Below are positions 33,836 to 41,888 of a stretch of 64,000 nt of DNA, in pieces. Numbering within the stretch: position 1 is the stretch's first letter; each line of letters starts with the position of its first letter. A program made the translations under genes and the position numbers. The stretch spans positions 2,170,001-2,234,000 of the forward strand of contig NZ_CP025624.1 in NCBI RefSeq assembly GCF_002874965.1. The letters run 5' to 3'. The DNA is from Pseudomonas sp. NC02. Its GTDB lineage: Bacteria; Pseudomonadota; Gammaproteobacteria; Pseudomonadales; Pseudomonadaceae. A model generated the notes under the pieces. It was not told the origin of the DNA. It was given only the letters and a program-made list of their open reading frames with translations, and did not search any database.

Positions 33836-35059
33836 TCAGATATTTTTAGGCCGATCCAGCTTGCGCGTCATGGTGTACACCGCCACGCCGGCCGCCAGGA
33901 TGCCCGAGGCCGCGCCGACCGCCAACGCCCAGCGCGGCCCAAGATGGTCGGCCACCCAGCCCACAATCGGTGCGCCAATCGGTGTGCCGCCCAGGGCCAC
34001 GCCCACCCGCAGGGCGATTACCCGGCCGCGCATGGAGGGTTCGGTGGTGAGTTGCATCAGGCTGTTGGTGGTGTTGCTGAAGGTCAGGGCGCCCACGCCG
34101 ATGATCACCAGCGCCCCGGCGAACAACCAATAGTTCGGGGCAATCGCCGCCAGCGTGCAGCCCACCCCGAACACCAGCGCGCCGATCAACAACGCCTTGA
34201 AGTGTGGCCGCTCGCGACCGGCTGCGAGCAGCGCCCCGGCAACGGTGCCGATGGCCAGGGTCGACGTCAGCAGGCCATAGCCGCGGGCATCGGCGTGGAA
34301 CACGGTGACGGCCATGGTCGAGATGAAGATCGGAAAATTCATGCCGAAGGTGCCGATCAAGAACAGCATGATCAGGATCGCCATCAGGTCCGGCCGTGCC
34401 CACACATAACGCAGGCCTTCAGTCAGGCTGCCCTTGGTGCGCAGCGCCCGCAGGCTGGTGTGCAGGCCGGAAACCCGCAGCAGAAACAGCGAGGCCAGCA
34501 CCGCGAAAAAACTCGCGCCATTGAGCAGGAACGCCCAGCCGGTGCCCACCGATGCGATGGTCACGCCGGCCACCGCCGGGCCAATCATGCGCGCCATGTT
34601 GAACGAGGTGGAATTGAGCGCGATGGCATTGGACAGGTCCGCTTCGCCCACCAGCTCCGCCACGAATATCTGCCGCACCGGTGCATCGAAGGCCGAGGCG
34701 CAGCCAGACAAAAACGCGAACACATACACGTGCCACAGCTGCACGATGCCGGTCAGGGTAAACACCCCCAGCATCAGCGCCAGCACGCCCATCACGCCCT
34801 GGGTGACCATCAGCAGCTTGCGCTTGTCGTAGTGATCGGCGGCGAAGCCGGTCCAGGGCAGCAACAGCAATTGCGGCCCGAACTGCAACGCCATGACGAT
34901 GCCGACGGCCGACGCGTTATGCGGCGTGAGCTGGGTCAGCACCAGCCAGTCCTGGGCCGTGCGTTGCATCCAGGTGCCGATATTCGACACCAGGGCGCCG
35001 GCGGCCCAAATGCGGTAGTTGACGCTGCGCAGCGAGCGGAAAATGCCCATCGAACTCAC
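33836..35059 (-). CDS. MFS transporter (DHA3 / EntS-like exporter)
   Basis: 407 residues. Opens SLRSVNYRIWAAGALVSNIGTWMQRTAQDWLVLT, the typical TM1 of DHA3 exporters, with DHYDKRKLLMV as motif A and SFNMARMIGPAVAGV later. The GTG start at 35059 overlaps the stop of the upstream gene (GTGA), so translation is coupled; ATG at 35050 is an alternative. Last gene of the MarR - isochorismatase-like - membrane protein operon. Efflux of a small organic compound is likely. Confidence 0.92.
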   Translation of the reverse strand: MSSMGIFRSLRSVNYRIWAAGALVSNIGTWMQRTAQDWLVLTQLTPHNASAVGIVMALQFGPQLLLLPWTGFAADHYDKRKLLMVTQGVMGVLALMLGVFTLTGIVQLWHVYVFAFLSGCASAFDAPVRQIFVAELVGEADLSNAIALNSTSFNMARMIGPAVAGVTIASVGTGWAFLLNGASFFAVLASLFLLRVSGLHTSLRALRTKGSLTEGLRYVWARPDLMAILIMLFLIGTFGMNFPIFISTMAVTVFHADARGYGLLTSTLAIGTVAGALLAAGRERPHFKALLIGALVFGVGCTLAAIAPNYWLFAGALVIIGVGALTFSNTTNSLMQLTTEPSMRGRVIALRVGVALGGTPIGAPIVGWVADHLGPRWALAVGAASGILAAGVAVYTMTRKLDRPKNI

Positions 35060-35391
35060 ACCGGCCCTGAGGAATGACCACCGTTGAAGCGCCCGAAATG
35101 CTGCGCCAGGAATACACTCAGGGCCAAGGCCCCGAGCCCGAGGGCGAGCACATCAGCGGTGCTTTTGAGGTCGAAGTCCCCGACCCGGCAGACCAGCACG
35201 TAGCCGATCACCAGGTTGAGAAAACCCCAGAGCACATTCAGCGTCGAGGAGGACCGCCCCTGGCCGCGCGGCTTGGCAAACGGCGTCTGGAAGGACTGGC
35301 CCATCAAGCCACTGAGGCAATGGGGCAGCGCGTTGGCGAGCAATACGCCGCCGAAGAAATAAGACACCAGCTCATGCCATTGCATCGTCAC
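35056..35391 (-). CDS. small membrane protein of unknown function
   Basis: 111 residues, three predicted helices (about 7-28, 50-70, 78-97). No family recognised. It starts 4 bases before the stop of the isochorismatase-like gene and ends overlapping the MFS gene, so it is tightly held in the operon. A role in the same transport or detoxification step is inferred from position only. Confidence 0.8.
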   Translation of the reverse strand: MTMQWHELVSYFFGGVLLANALPHCLSGLMGQSFQTPFAKPRGQGRSSSTLNVLWGFLNLVIGYVLVCRVGDFDLKSTADVLALGLGALALSVFLAQHFGRFNGGHSSGPV

Positions 35392-35951
35392 GCCCCCCTT
35401 GTTGCAAGCAAGCCGATGATCTCTTGCGCCGTGCCGGTTTCCCCCAGCTTCGGGAATACCTGGTTCAGGCTGTAGTGATGGGCCTCGGCGTTCGCGTCGG
35501 TCATGGCGTCGACGGCCAGGGTCACGTTGAAGCCGGCCTCGTAGGCCTGGCGCGCGGTGGACTCCACGCCGGTTCCGGTAGCAACGCCGGTGATCACCAC
35601 TTGGGTCACGCCGAGTGCTTTGAGTTGCGCCTCAAGATCGGTGCTGGCGAAGGCGCCCCAGGTGCGTTTGGTCACCCCTATGTCGCCGGGTTGCTGATCG
35701 AGTTCGGGCAACAGGTCGGCCCATCCTGGTGGAAACACATCACTGCGCCGTGGCCGCTCGGTGCGCCCGGGGGCGAAGCCTGTGACGTTGACCAGCACCA
35801 CCGGCATGCCGCGCTCGCGGAACGCGTCGAGCAGTGCACGGGAGCGTTCCACCACGGCGCCGATGGGGTGGATGAACGGGTATTCGGCGATGCCTTTCTG
35901 CAAGTCCACGATGATCAGCGCGGTGTTGGGATCCAGCAAGGTGACGGCCAT
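35388..35951 (-). CDS. isochorismatase-like hydrolase lacking the catalytic cysteine
   Basis: 187 residues with the cysteine-hydrolase fold: D16 in IIVDLQKG, K95 in VTKRTWGAF, and the cis-peptide loop TGVATGTGVEST. At the position of the nucleophilic Cys in nicotinamidase-type members there is Gly128. True isochorismatases (EntB, PhzD) also lack this Cys and hydrolyse a vinyl ether without it. The protein is therefore either an isochorismatase-type enzyme or inactive as an amidase. Second in a MarR-led operon ending with an exporter. Confidence 0.87.
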   Translation of the reverse strand: MAVTLLDPNTALIIVDLQKGIAEYPFIHPIGAVVERSRALLDAFRERGMPVVLVNVTGFAPGRTERPRRSDVFPPGWADLLPELDQQPGDIGVTKRTWGAFASTDLEAQLKALGVTQVVITGVATGTGVESTARQAYEAGFNVTLAVDAMTDANAEAHHYSLNQVFPKLGETGTAQEIIGLLATRGA

Positions 35952-35979
35952 GGGAGGTCCTCGAACGGATAGAAGTGGC

Positions 35980-36429
35980 TCAAAAGTCGGCGAGGCGCTC
36001 CAGCAGCTTTACCGCTGCCGCGAGTTCAGCTTGTTCTTCGGCAGACAGTTGCTCCTGCAGCGCCCGCAGCAGCCAATCGTCCTTGGCTGCCCGGCTGGCG
36101 ATCAGGTGCTTACGAAAGCCGGGAGTCAGCTCGATCAGGGTTTGGCGCCCATCGCTGGGGTCGGGTTTGCCCCTGATCGCTTTCATCGTTTCCAGCCCGG
36201 CCACGGTGATGCGCATGGACTGCGGCCGCACGCTCTCCGCCCGGGCCAGGGCCGAGACGGTGCTGGGCCCGTCTCGGTCCAGGCGCAGCAGCACCGACTT
36301 CTGGGCGGAAGTGAAATCGTTCGGATGGGTTTGTTCCCGCAGCCGGCGTATCAGCTTGCCCAGGGAGATGCGCAGCTCGGCAGCTAGGGCGGCGGATTGG
36401 GTTTCGGAGGTGATGGAAGGTTTGTTCAT
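35980..36429 (-). CDS. MarR-family transcriptional regulator
   Basis: 149 residues, winged-helix fold. Visible: FTSAQKSVLLRLDRDGPSTVSALARAESVRPQSMRITVAGLE (about 39-80) with the wing PSDGRQTLIELTP. It is the first gene of a four-gene operon (hydrolase, membrane protein, MFS exporter), 28 bases before the next gene. A perfect palindrome 27 bases upstream of its start is a likely autoregulatory site. Confidence 0.92.
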   Translation of the reverse strand: MNKPSITSETQSAALAAELRISLGKLIRRLREQTHPNDFTSAQKSVLLRLDRDGPSTVSALARAESVRPQSMRITVAGLETMKAIRGKPDPSDGRQTLIELTPGFRKHLIASRAAKDDWLLRALQEQLSAEEQAELAAAVKLLERLADF

Positions 36430-36704
36430 GCCCGGACGTTAGCATGCGTGCAGAAAAACTGTACAGTTTAGCTGTATGAAATTTTTGTCATAAAAGCCCG
36501 CGTCGACGGTCCTTTTGCCGGGGCGTTACCTGGTGTCGCGGCTGGGCGTGCTGTCGTTCATGGACCGGGATGGTGCAAGACCGAATGCTATGTGGGTGAC
36601 CGATTGTTGGGCGTGGATGATGAACGGGTTCTGCAACTGTTCACGGACTTGATGAGCCGCGCATTGACCTGATCGACATGCATGCGCGGCTTTTTCCCGG
36701 CCTA
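36430..36704. other. non-coding gap with a possible coding remnant
   Basis: Besides the palindrome, the plus strand holds a stretch from about 36487 to 36672 that reads as a coding-like end without a start: ...GDRLLGVDDERVLQLFTDLMSRALT followed by TGA. Codon choice is like real genes nearby, but there is no start codon, no ribosome site and no recognised family. Possibly the 3' remnant of a deleted gene. Confidence 0.3.
36456..36469. promoter_or_regulatory. MarR operator candidate AAACTGTACAGTTT
   Basis: Perfect 14-base palindrome centred 34 bases before the MarR start, followed by a related half-site AGCTGTAT at 36470-36477. Position in the promoter of the operon suggests self-repression relieved by a ligand. 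Confidence 0.6.
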
Positions 36705-37097
36705 TCAAGTGTGTTGATAGCGGTACTCCTGAGTCACCCCTTCATAGCCGTAGGCACTGGCTCGGCAGTCGATGATATGCACATTGGAGTGTGGGTGCAG
36801 GTTGCCGATCAACTCCGCCAACAGCGTGTAGGCCTCACGATGAAAACGCGCCTTTTGCGCCTTGGTGTTGGTCTCATCGGTCACGGTGACTTCCAGGCGG
36901 AATGCGTTGCGCCCATGTTCGGCCAGCGAGCGGTTATGAATGAACCACTGGTCATGCGGTACAAAATCGAGAATCAGCAAGGTCTGCTCCGGGCGTTTCT
37001 CGAGCACTTCACAGGTCAGTGCAGTGAGCTGCGGGACGAGCTGGCGGACCAGTTCGGGATTGCGTTCTCCGGATATTTTCAGGGTGATGCCTGGCAT
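36705..37097 (-). CDS. tautomerase-superfamily protein
   Basis: 130 residues. Starts MPGITLKISGE, leaving Pro as the N-terminal residue after Met removal, which is the catalytic base of 4-oxalocrotonate tautomerase/MIF-type enzymes. The middle has the motif VTVTDETNTKAQKARFHREAY typical of the longer single-chain tautomerases. Small-molecule keto-enol isomerisation is likely; the substrate is unknown. Divergent from a LysR gene, 107 bases apart. Confidence 0.88.
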   Translation of the reverse strand: MPGITLKISGERNPELVRQLVPQLTALTCEVLEKRPEQTLLILDFVPHDQWFIHNRSLAEHGRNAFRLEVTVTDETNTKAQKARFHREAYTLLAELIGNLHPHSNVHIIDCRASAYGYEGVTQEYRYQHT

Positions 37098-37165
37098 GGC
37101 GAATTCCTCGTAAGGGTAGGGTGAGGTGCCAGATTAAGAAAATTATTCGGATCTGAAAAACGGGA

Positions 37166-37181
37166 AGATATAATGATATCT
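37166..37181. promoter_or_regulatory. inverted repeat AGATAT-AATG-ATATCT
   Basis: Perfect 6+4+6 repeat between the divergent tautomerase and LysR genes, 24 bases before the LysR start. It fits a LysR site that controls the tautomerase gene and the regulator itself. Confidence 0.55.
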
Positions 37182-37204
37182 ATCGGAAAAAACGCAGGTT
37201 AGAC

Positions 37205-38068
37205 ATGCGCCCCTTTGACCTTGAGCAACTGCGCTCCTTCGTCACCATCCTGGAATCCGGCAGCCTTTCGGCGGCCGCGCCCAAGCTGTGCCGTTCCCAG
37301 TCCGCGCTCAGTGAGCAACTTCGCAAGCTGGAAACCTTCACCGGCGTGACGCTGCTGGAGCGCGGCAAAAAAGGCGTGAGCCCCACACCTGCCGGGGAGC
37401 GCCTGCTGGCACATGCGCGTGAATTGCTCGCGCTGAGTGACTGCGTGCTTGAGGACATGCGCGGCGTGACCTTGAGCGGCGAACTGCGCCTGGCCATCAC
37501 CGACTATTTTTTGCCGAGCGCCATCGCGGGCATGTTGAAGGGTTTGCGCACGCGATATCCGCAGCTTCGGTTGCATGTTTCGGTGCGCAAGAGCCTCCAA
37601 ATCGAAAAGGGCGCCAACAGCGGCGAATTCGACATTGGCCTGTCGATGCGCATCCTCGATGGTCGCAGCCTTCCCGAAGGCATTCCCGTACGACGAGAGG
37701 CCCTGCGGTGGGTGGCACTCAGTGGGTTCGACGCACAGCACCAACTCGCGGCGCCGCTGCCGTTGGTGGTACTTCCCCAGGATTGCAGCTTGCAGCGGTT
37801 CACCATCGACCTGCTGGATGCGCGCGGGGTGCCGTATGTCATCGCGCATTCCGCGTCCGGGGTGGCGGGCCTGCAATCGGCACTGCTGGCGGGGCTGGGC
37901 GTGGCGTGCCTGAACAGCTCGGCCGTGCCTGCCGGGGCCGAGGCATGCCGGACGATTCAAACGCTTCCGGCGTTGCCCGATGTCGAGTTCAGCCTGTTAC
38001 CGCCGCGTCCGGGCGAGGCTTCGCTGGTCAGTGCAGTGCGAGAAATGTTGATCACGCACTTTTCCTAG
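37205..38068 (+). CDS. LysR-family regulator divergent from tautomerase
   Basis: 287 residues. HTH SLSAAAPKLCRSQSALSEQLRKLE at about 20-43, then an effector domain rather shorter than usual. The protein begins MRPFDLEQLRSFVTILESGS. It is divergent from the tautomerase gene with a palindromic site between. The stop is 4 bases from the convergent AraC gene stop. Confidence 0.91.
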   Translation: MRPFDLEQLRSFVTILESGSLSAAAPKLCRSQSALSEQLRKLETFTGVTLLERGKKGVSPTPAGERLLAHARELLALSDCVLEDMRGVTLSGELRLAITDYFLPSAIAGMLKGLRTRYPQLRLHVSVRKSLQIEKGANSGEFDIGLSMRILDGRSLPEGIPVRREALRWVALSGFDAQHQLAAPLPLVVLPQDCSLQRFTIDLLDARGVPYVIAHSASGVAGLQSALLAGLGVACLNSSAVPAGAEACRTIQTLPALPDVEFSLLPPRPGEASLVSAVREMLITHFS

Positions 38069-38072
38069 CGGC

Positions 38073-39065
38073 TCAAGATCGCCGGCTGGCCCCCGGCGGC
38101 TGCCCGGTGACGCGCTTGAATGCCCGGCTGAACGCGGCCTGGGAGTTATAGCCAAGGCGCTGCGCCACGGTTTCAATGGGCAGCCGCTCCAGCGTCAGCC
38201 ACTGGCTGGCCAGGCGCATCCGCAGTTCGGTGGCGTAGCGCAACGGTGGCGTTCCGATTGTGGTTTGAAAGTGTTGGGCGAACACCGAGCGCGAGGTATG
38301 ACACTGCGCCGCGAGCTCTTCCACCGTCCAGTCGCGCCCAGGCTGTTGATGCAACGCCAGCAGGGCCTTGGCCAGGCGCGGGTCGCGTAGCGCGGCCACC
38401 AGGCCGGACGCATTCCCGCAGGCACATTCGACCCAGCCCCGAACAACCATGGCCGCCACCACGTCCGCCAGGCGCGCCAGTATGCCGGCGAAGCCGATGC
38501 GGGCGCTGCTGACTTCACGCTCCATGGCCGCCAGGATCGGCATCAACCCCGGATAACGTTGGCCCTTGGCGTCGATCAGCATCAGGTCCGGCATCAGGCG
38601 GCCAAGGCCGTGCAAACTCCCCAGTTCAAACTCCATGCAGCCGCTGAAGAGCAGGGTGCTTTGAGCCACGCCTGCATCGGTGCGGGCATCCACGGCACAC
38701 ACCGCATCGCCGAGGGCTGCGGCGTTGAAGCTGTCGATGTCCTGCACCGGCACCTCCGGGCTGGAGAGCAACTGATGGGCGCCCCCGTGGGAGATGAACA
38801 CGGCGTTGCCCGGCGTCAGTTCGTACTGCGTGCCGTCCTCGGTACGCAGGGTGACGCCGCCGGCGGCGACAAGGTGGAAGTACGCATGCCCGGGTTTGGC
38901 CGCAAAGCCCAGGCCAAACGCCGGCCCAGCCTGGATACGGCGGTACTCGACGCCCCGCAGGCGCATGCCGCGCAGCAGCTCGTTGATGAGGTCAGAGGAC
39001 ACGTCGAACGGTTCTGGAAGCATCATTTTCGGGGTTTCGGTAAAGAATTCAAGATTTTGCATCAT
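38073..39065 (-). CDS. AraC-family regulator with cupin sensor domain
   Basis: 330 residues. N-terminal cupin (AraC_binding_2/cupin_6-type): GHAYFHLVAAGGVTLRTEDGTQYELTPGNAVFISHGGAHQL at about 59-99. Two C-terminal AraC HTH motifs follow: WTVEELAAQCHTSRSVFAQHF and RLPIETVAQRLGYNSQAAFSRAFKRVTGQPP. Divergent from an MFS exporter gene, which is its likely target. Related regulators respond to small hydrophobic or electrophilic compounds. Confidence 0.92.
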   Translation of the reverse strand: MMQNLEFFTETPKMMLPEPFDVSSDLINELLRGMRLRGVEYRRIQAGPAFGLGFAAKPGHAYFHLVAAGGVTLRTEDGTQYELTPGNAVFISHGGAHQLLSSPEVPVQDIDSFNAAALGDAVCAVDARTDAGVAQSTLLFSGCMEFELGSLHGLGRLMPDLMLIDAKGQRYPGLMPILAAMEREVSSARIGFAGILARLADVVAAMVVRGWVECACGNASGLVAALRDPRLAKALLALHQQPGRDWTVEELAAQCHTSRSVFAQHFQTTIGTPPLRYATELRMRLASQWLTLERLPIETVAQRLGYNSQAAFSRAFKRVTGQPPGASRRS

Positions 39066-39127
39066 AGATCATCCTGCCCTGCGTACCTAGACTGGCGGTC
39101 GCGATAACTTTTGGAGGGTGACCAGTG

Positions 39128-40360
39128 ATGAGCAGTTGTGTGTGTGACGCCGTAACCGGTGCAGATGTGGCGCCCGCGACACCGGCCTGGATGGCGGTGT
39201 TTTCGTTGGCGATGGGCGTGTTCGGATTACTCACGGCGGAGTACCTGCCGGCCAGTTTGTTGACGCCGATGGCGGCCGAACTCGGCGTCTCGGAAGCCTT
39301 GGCAGGGCAGGCGGTGACAGTCACGGCGGTGGTGGCGTTGTTCGCCGGGTTGCTGGTGCCGGGCCTGACCCGCGGGATCGACCGGCGCGTGGTGCTGTTG
39401 TGCTTCAGCGCACTGATGATCTGCTCCAACCTGCTGGTGGCGGTCTCGTCGAGCCTCACGGTGTTGCTGCTGATGCGCGTCCTGCTGGGCATCGCCCTGG
39501 GTGGCTTCTGGAGCATGGCGGCGGCGGTGGCGATGCGGCTTGTACCGGCGGCACTGCTGCCGCGTGCCTTGTCGATCATCTTCAGCGGCATCGCGGTGGG
39601 CACTGTCGTGGCGGTGCCGCTGGGCAGCTTTTTGGGTGGGCTGTACGGCTGGCGCAGCGCGTTTCTCGCCGCCGCCGCAGTGGGCGGCGTGACCCTGGTG
39701 TTCCAGCTGTTCACCCTGCCGCCGCTCGCACCCCGCAGGACCGCCCGCTTGAGGACGGTGCTGGAAGTGCTGTTGCGTCCGGGCATTGCCGTGGGCATGT
39801 TGGGGTGCGTGCTGGTGCACACCGGGCACTTTGCGCTGTTCACCTATATCCGGCCATTCCTGGAAAGCACCACTGGCGTCGATGCCGAGGGGCTGGCGTT
39901 GATGTTGCTGGGGTTTGGCGTTGCGAACTTTGCCGGCACGCTGCTGGCCGGTTGGCTGCTGGTGCGTCTGCCGCGTGGAACATTGGTGCTGATGCCCGCG
40001 CTGGTGGGCGTTGCGGCGCTCGCCCTGGCGCTGTTGCCTGCAACCGTGACCGGGCAGGTGTGGTTGTTGATGCTCTGGGGCCTGGCGTTTGGCGGGGTGC
40101 CGGTGGCCTGGTCGAACTGGGTGGCGCGGGCCGTGCCTGACCAGGCGGAAAGCGCCGGGGGCATGGTGGTGGCTTCAGTGCAGTCGGCGATTGCCGCCGG
40201 GGCGGCGGCAGGCGGCGCGATGTTCAGTTTCAGTGGTATCGGCGGGGTCTTTGTCGCGGCAGGTATCTTGATGCTGTTGGCGGCACTGTTGATTGCGCTG
40301 AAGGTGAAGGTTGAAGCGCCTCCACAAGGTGCAGAGGCGGGGCCGGCGTTTCATCTCTGA
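39128..40360 (+). CDS. MFS transporter (NepI-like DHA1 exporter)
   Basis: 410 residues, twelve helices. TM1 MGVFGLLTAEYLPASLLTPMAAELGVSEA and RVLLGIALGGFWSMAAAVAMRLVP match the NepI/YdhP-type exporter group. ATG at 39128 is preferred to the GTG one codon earlier because GGAGGG then lies about 10 bases upstream. Divergent from the AraC/cupin regulator, 62 bases apart. The substrate is unknown. Confidence 0.92.
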   Translation: MSSCVCDAVTGADVAPATPAWMAVFSLAMGVFGLLTAEYLPASLLTPMAAELGVSEALAGQAVTVTAVVALFAGLLVPGLTRGIDRRVVLLCFSALMICSNLLVAVSSSLTVLLLMRVLLGIALGGFWSMAAAVAMRLVPAALLPRALSIIFSGIAVGTVVAVPLGSFLGGLYGWRSAFLAAAAVGGVTLVFQLFTLPPLAPRRTARLRTVLEVLLRPGIAVGMLGCVLVHTGHFALFTYIRPFLESTTGVDAEGLALMLLGFGVANFAGTLLAGWLLVRLPRGTLVLMPALVGVAALALALLPATVTGQVWLLMLWGLAFGGVPVAWSNWVARAVPDQAESAGGMVVASVQSAIAAGAAAGGAMFSFSGIGGVFVAAGILMLLAALLIALKVKVEAPPQGAEAGPAFHL

Positions 40361-40376
40361 AACCGTGTTAGAGGCA

Positions 40377-40409
40377 GGGGGCGAGAATAAACGCATGCGC
40401 TTCGCCCCC
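40377..40409 (+). terminator. Rho-independent terminator after the MFS gene
   Basis: GGGGGCGA and TCGCCCCC arms around a 17-base loop, followed by CTTTC on the plus strand. It lies 17 bases after the MFS stop. The remaining bases up to 40654 hold no gene that I can recognise. Confidence 0.55.
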
Positions 40410-40654
40410 TTTCAGTTCGCTTGATCAATCCTGCTGGTTTTGGGCTCAGTTCCGACTCCGAGCAATCGTAGCTGAACGACCGCCTGCTGATCATTGACCT
40501 GCAGCGACCCTCGTATCTCTCTTTACTTCAGTAGCTGCGCAAAATAACCTCTGCCTCGCAGGCACCGTCCTGCTCCTTCAGGTTTGGCAAGGCGCTTCAC
40601 ACTCACCAGCACCGCCTGGCAGGTGTCATGGTGCTTGCACGTTGAGGTTCTGCG

Positions 40655-41032
40655 ATGAGCGCAGTCGTTGATCATGGCGTCCGTTTCGGACGAATTGCAG
40701 TAACGCTTCCCGTAAAGGACATGGGCAGGGCCCATGATTTTTACACCAGGGTCCTGGGGTTTACGAAAGCCTTCGAAAATGGAAACCCGATCGGCTTCAT
40801 GATTCTGCAGCGCGACCAGGGCGAGCTGCATTTGACCTTGCAACCCAACCACCCAGCCGCCGCGTTCACGATTGCCCACCTGATGGTGGACGATGTCGAC
40901 AGGCTGCACGCCGCTTGCGTGCAGCATGGGGCGAGGATCATCAAGCGCCTCAAGGATCAGGATTACGGGTTGCGGGCGTTTGTGTTCGAAGACCCGGACG
41001 GGAATCGTATTGATGTAGGTCAGCCGCTCTAA
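40655..41032 (+). CDS. VOC-family (glyoxalase/bleomycin resistance) protein
   Basis: 125 residues, two beta-alpha-beta-beta-beta modules. Motifs: AVTLPVKDMGRAHDFYTRVLGF at the N-terminus and GLRAFVFEDPDGNRIDVGQP at the end, where the last Asp/Glu region holds metal-binding positions of the fold. Candidate metal ligands are H57-E59-type residues in GELHLTL and the C-terminal D. Lyase, isomerase or binding-protein role cannot be separated from sequence. GAGG lies 7 bases before the ATG. The next gene starts 20 bases downstream. Confidence 0.88.
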   Translation: MSAVVDHGVRFGRIAVTLPVKDMGRAHDFYTRVLGFTKAFENGNPIGFMILQRDQGELHLTLQPNHPAAAFTIAHLMVDDVDRLHAACVQHGARIIKRLKDQDYGLRAFVFEDPDGNRIDVGQPL

Positions 41033-41052
41033 CCGAGCAATCAGGGAAGATA

Positions 41053-41556
41053 ATGTTGACGACTACCGATGTTGTTCACACGCTGCGTGCACCGTCAGAG
41101 CTTGATTACTACGACACCCGGTCAGCCCCGCTGCCTACTGAAATCACCGCGCTGGATGCCTGGAACATCATGACCGGCGAACCGGGGCCGTTGATGCAGG
41201 TGGCTTTCCGAATCAGGGATGCCATTTCCTCGTTGTTTGGTGTGAAGCGCATCGGTGGGTTCTCCGGCACCTTGCGCGAGGCTGTGCAGGTCGGCGACCG
41301 GCTGGACTTCTTCCTGGTGGAACGCAGCGCGCCCGACATGCTGGTGCTGACCGAGCGTGACCGGCACCTGGATGTGATGATCTGCCTTTCAATCGCTGAC
41401 CGTGTACTCACGATCACCTCGTCGGTTGTCACCCATAACACCTATGGGCGCCTCTACATGCTGCCAGTGGGGCCAGCGCACAAACTCATTGTGAATGCTC
41501 ACCTACGACGACTTGAACGAACGCTGCAAGAGACAGCCGCAACGCCCGGCGGGTAG
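41053..41556 (+). CDS. DUF2867 family protein
   Basis: 167 residues. N-terminal LDYYDTRSAPLPTEITALDAWNIMTGEP and C-terminal YMLPVGPAHKLIVNAHLRRLERTL are the DUF2867 pattern. No signal peptide. ATG follows AGGGAAG. It lies 20 bases after the VOC gene and is probably co-transcribed with it. Function is unknown; the fold is thought to be a START-like ligand-binding one, which is an inference. Confidence 0.83.
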   Translation: MLTTTDVVHTLRAPSELDYYDTRSAPLPTEITALDAWNIMTGEPGPLMQVAFRIRDAISSLFGVKRIGGFSGTLREAVQVGDRLDFFLVERSAPDMLVLTERDRHLDVMICLSIADRVLTITSSVVTHNTYGRLYMLPVGPAHKLIVNAHLRRLERTLQETAATPGG

Positions 41557-41584
41557 GCACGTTCACCGCCCGCCGGGAGGTGGA

Positions 41585-41803
41585 TCAATTGCCTTTTTCA
41601 GCCGCCAAGAAGTACGCAACCAACGCATTGGCGTGACCATGGCCCATGCCGTGTTCAGTCTTGAGCAAGGCCACAAGCTCCATATGCTTCCTGGAACTGG
41701 CGGCCTTGAGCAGATCCAGCCAGTGGCTAATGGGTTGCCCATAGTTTTTTTCGATGGAGGGGAAGTACGACGCTGGCCCTTTTGTTTTTGTGTCGTCGGT
41801 CAT
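41585..41803 (-). CDS. DUF4287 family protein
   Basis: 72 residues, recognised by GPASYFPSIEKNYGQPISHW and the ending MELVALLKTEHGMGHGHANALVAYFL. ATG at 41803 follows GGGAG; 37 codons open upstream lack features. Small soluble helical protein of unknown function. It lies downstream of the reductase-M24 fusion on the same strand, 85 bases away. Confidence 0.88.
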   Translation of the reverse strand: MTDDTKTKGPASYFPSIEKNYGQPISHWLDLLKAASSRKHMELVALLKTEHGMGHGHANALVAYFLAAEKGN

Positions 41804-41888
41804 GATGCAAACTCCCTTTTTGCTGAGGTGATAATGCCCGGATAACGTTACCGCTCTGGACTCACCGGGTCCACCGTACGGCCCGTCC

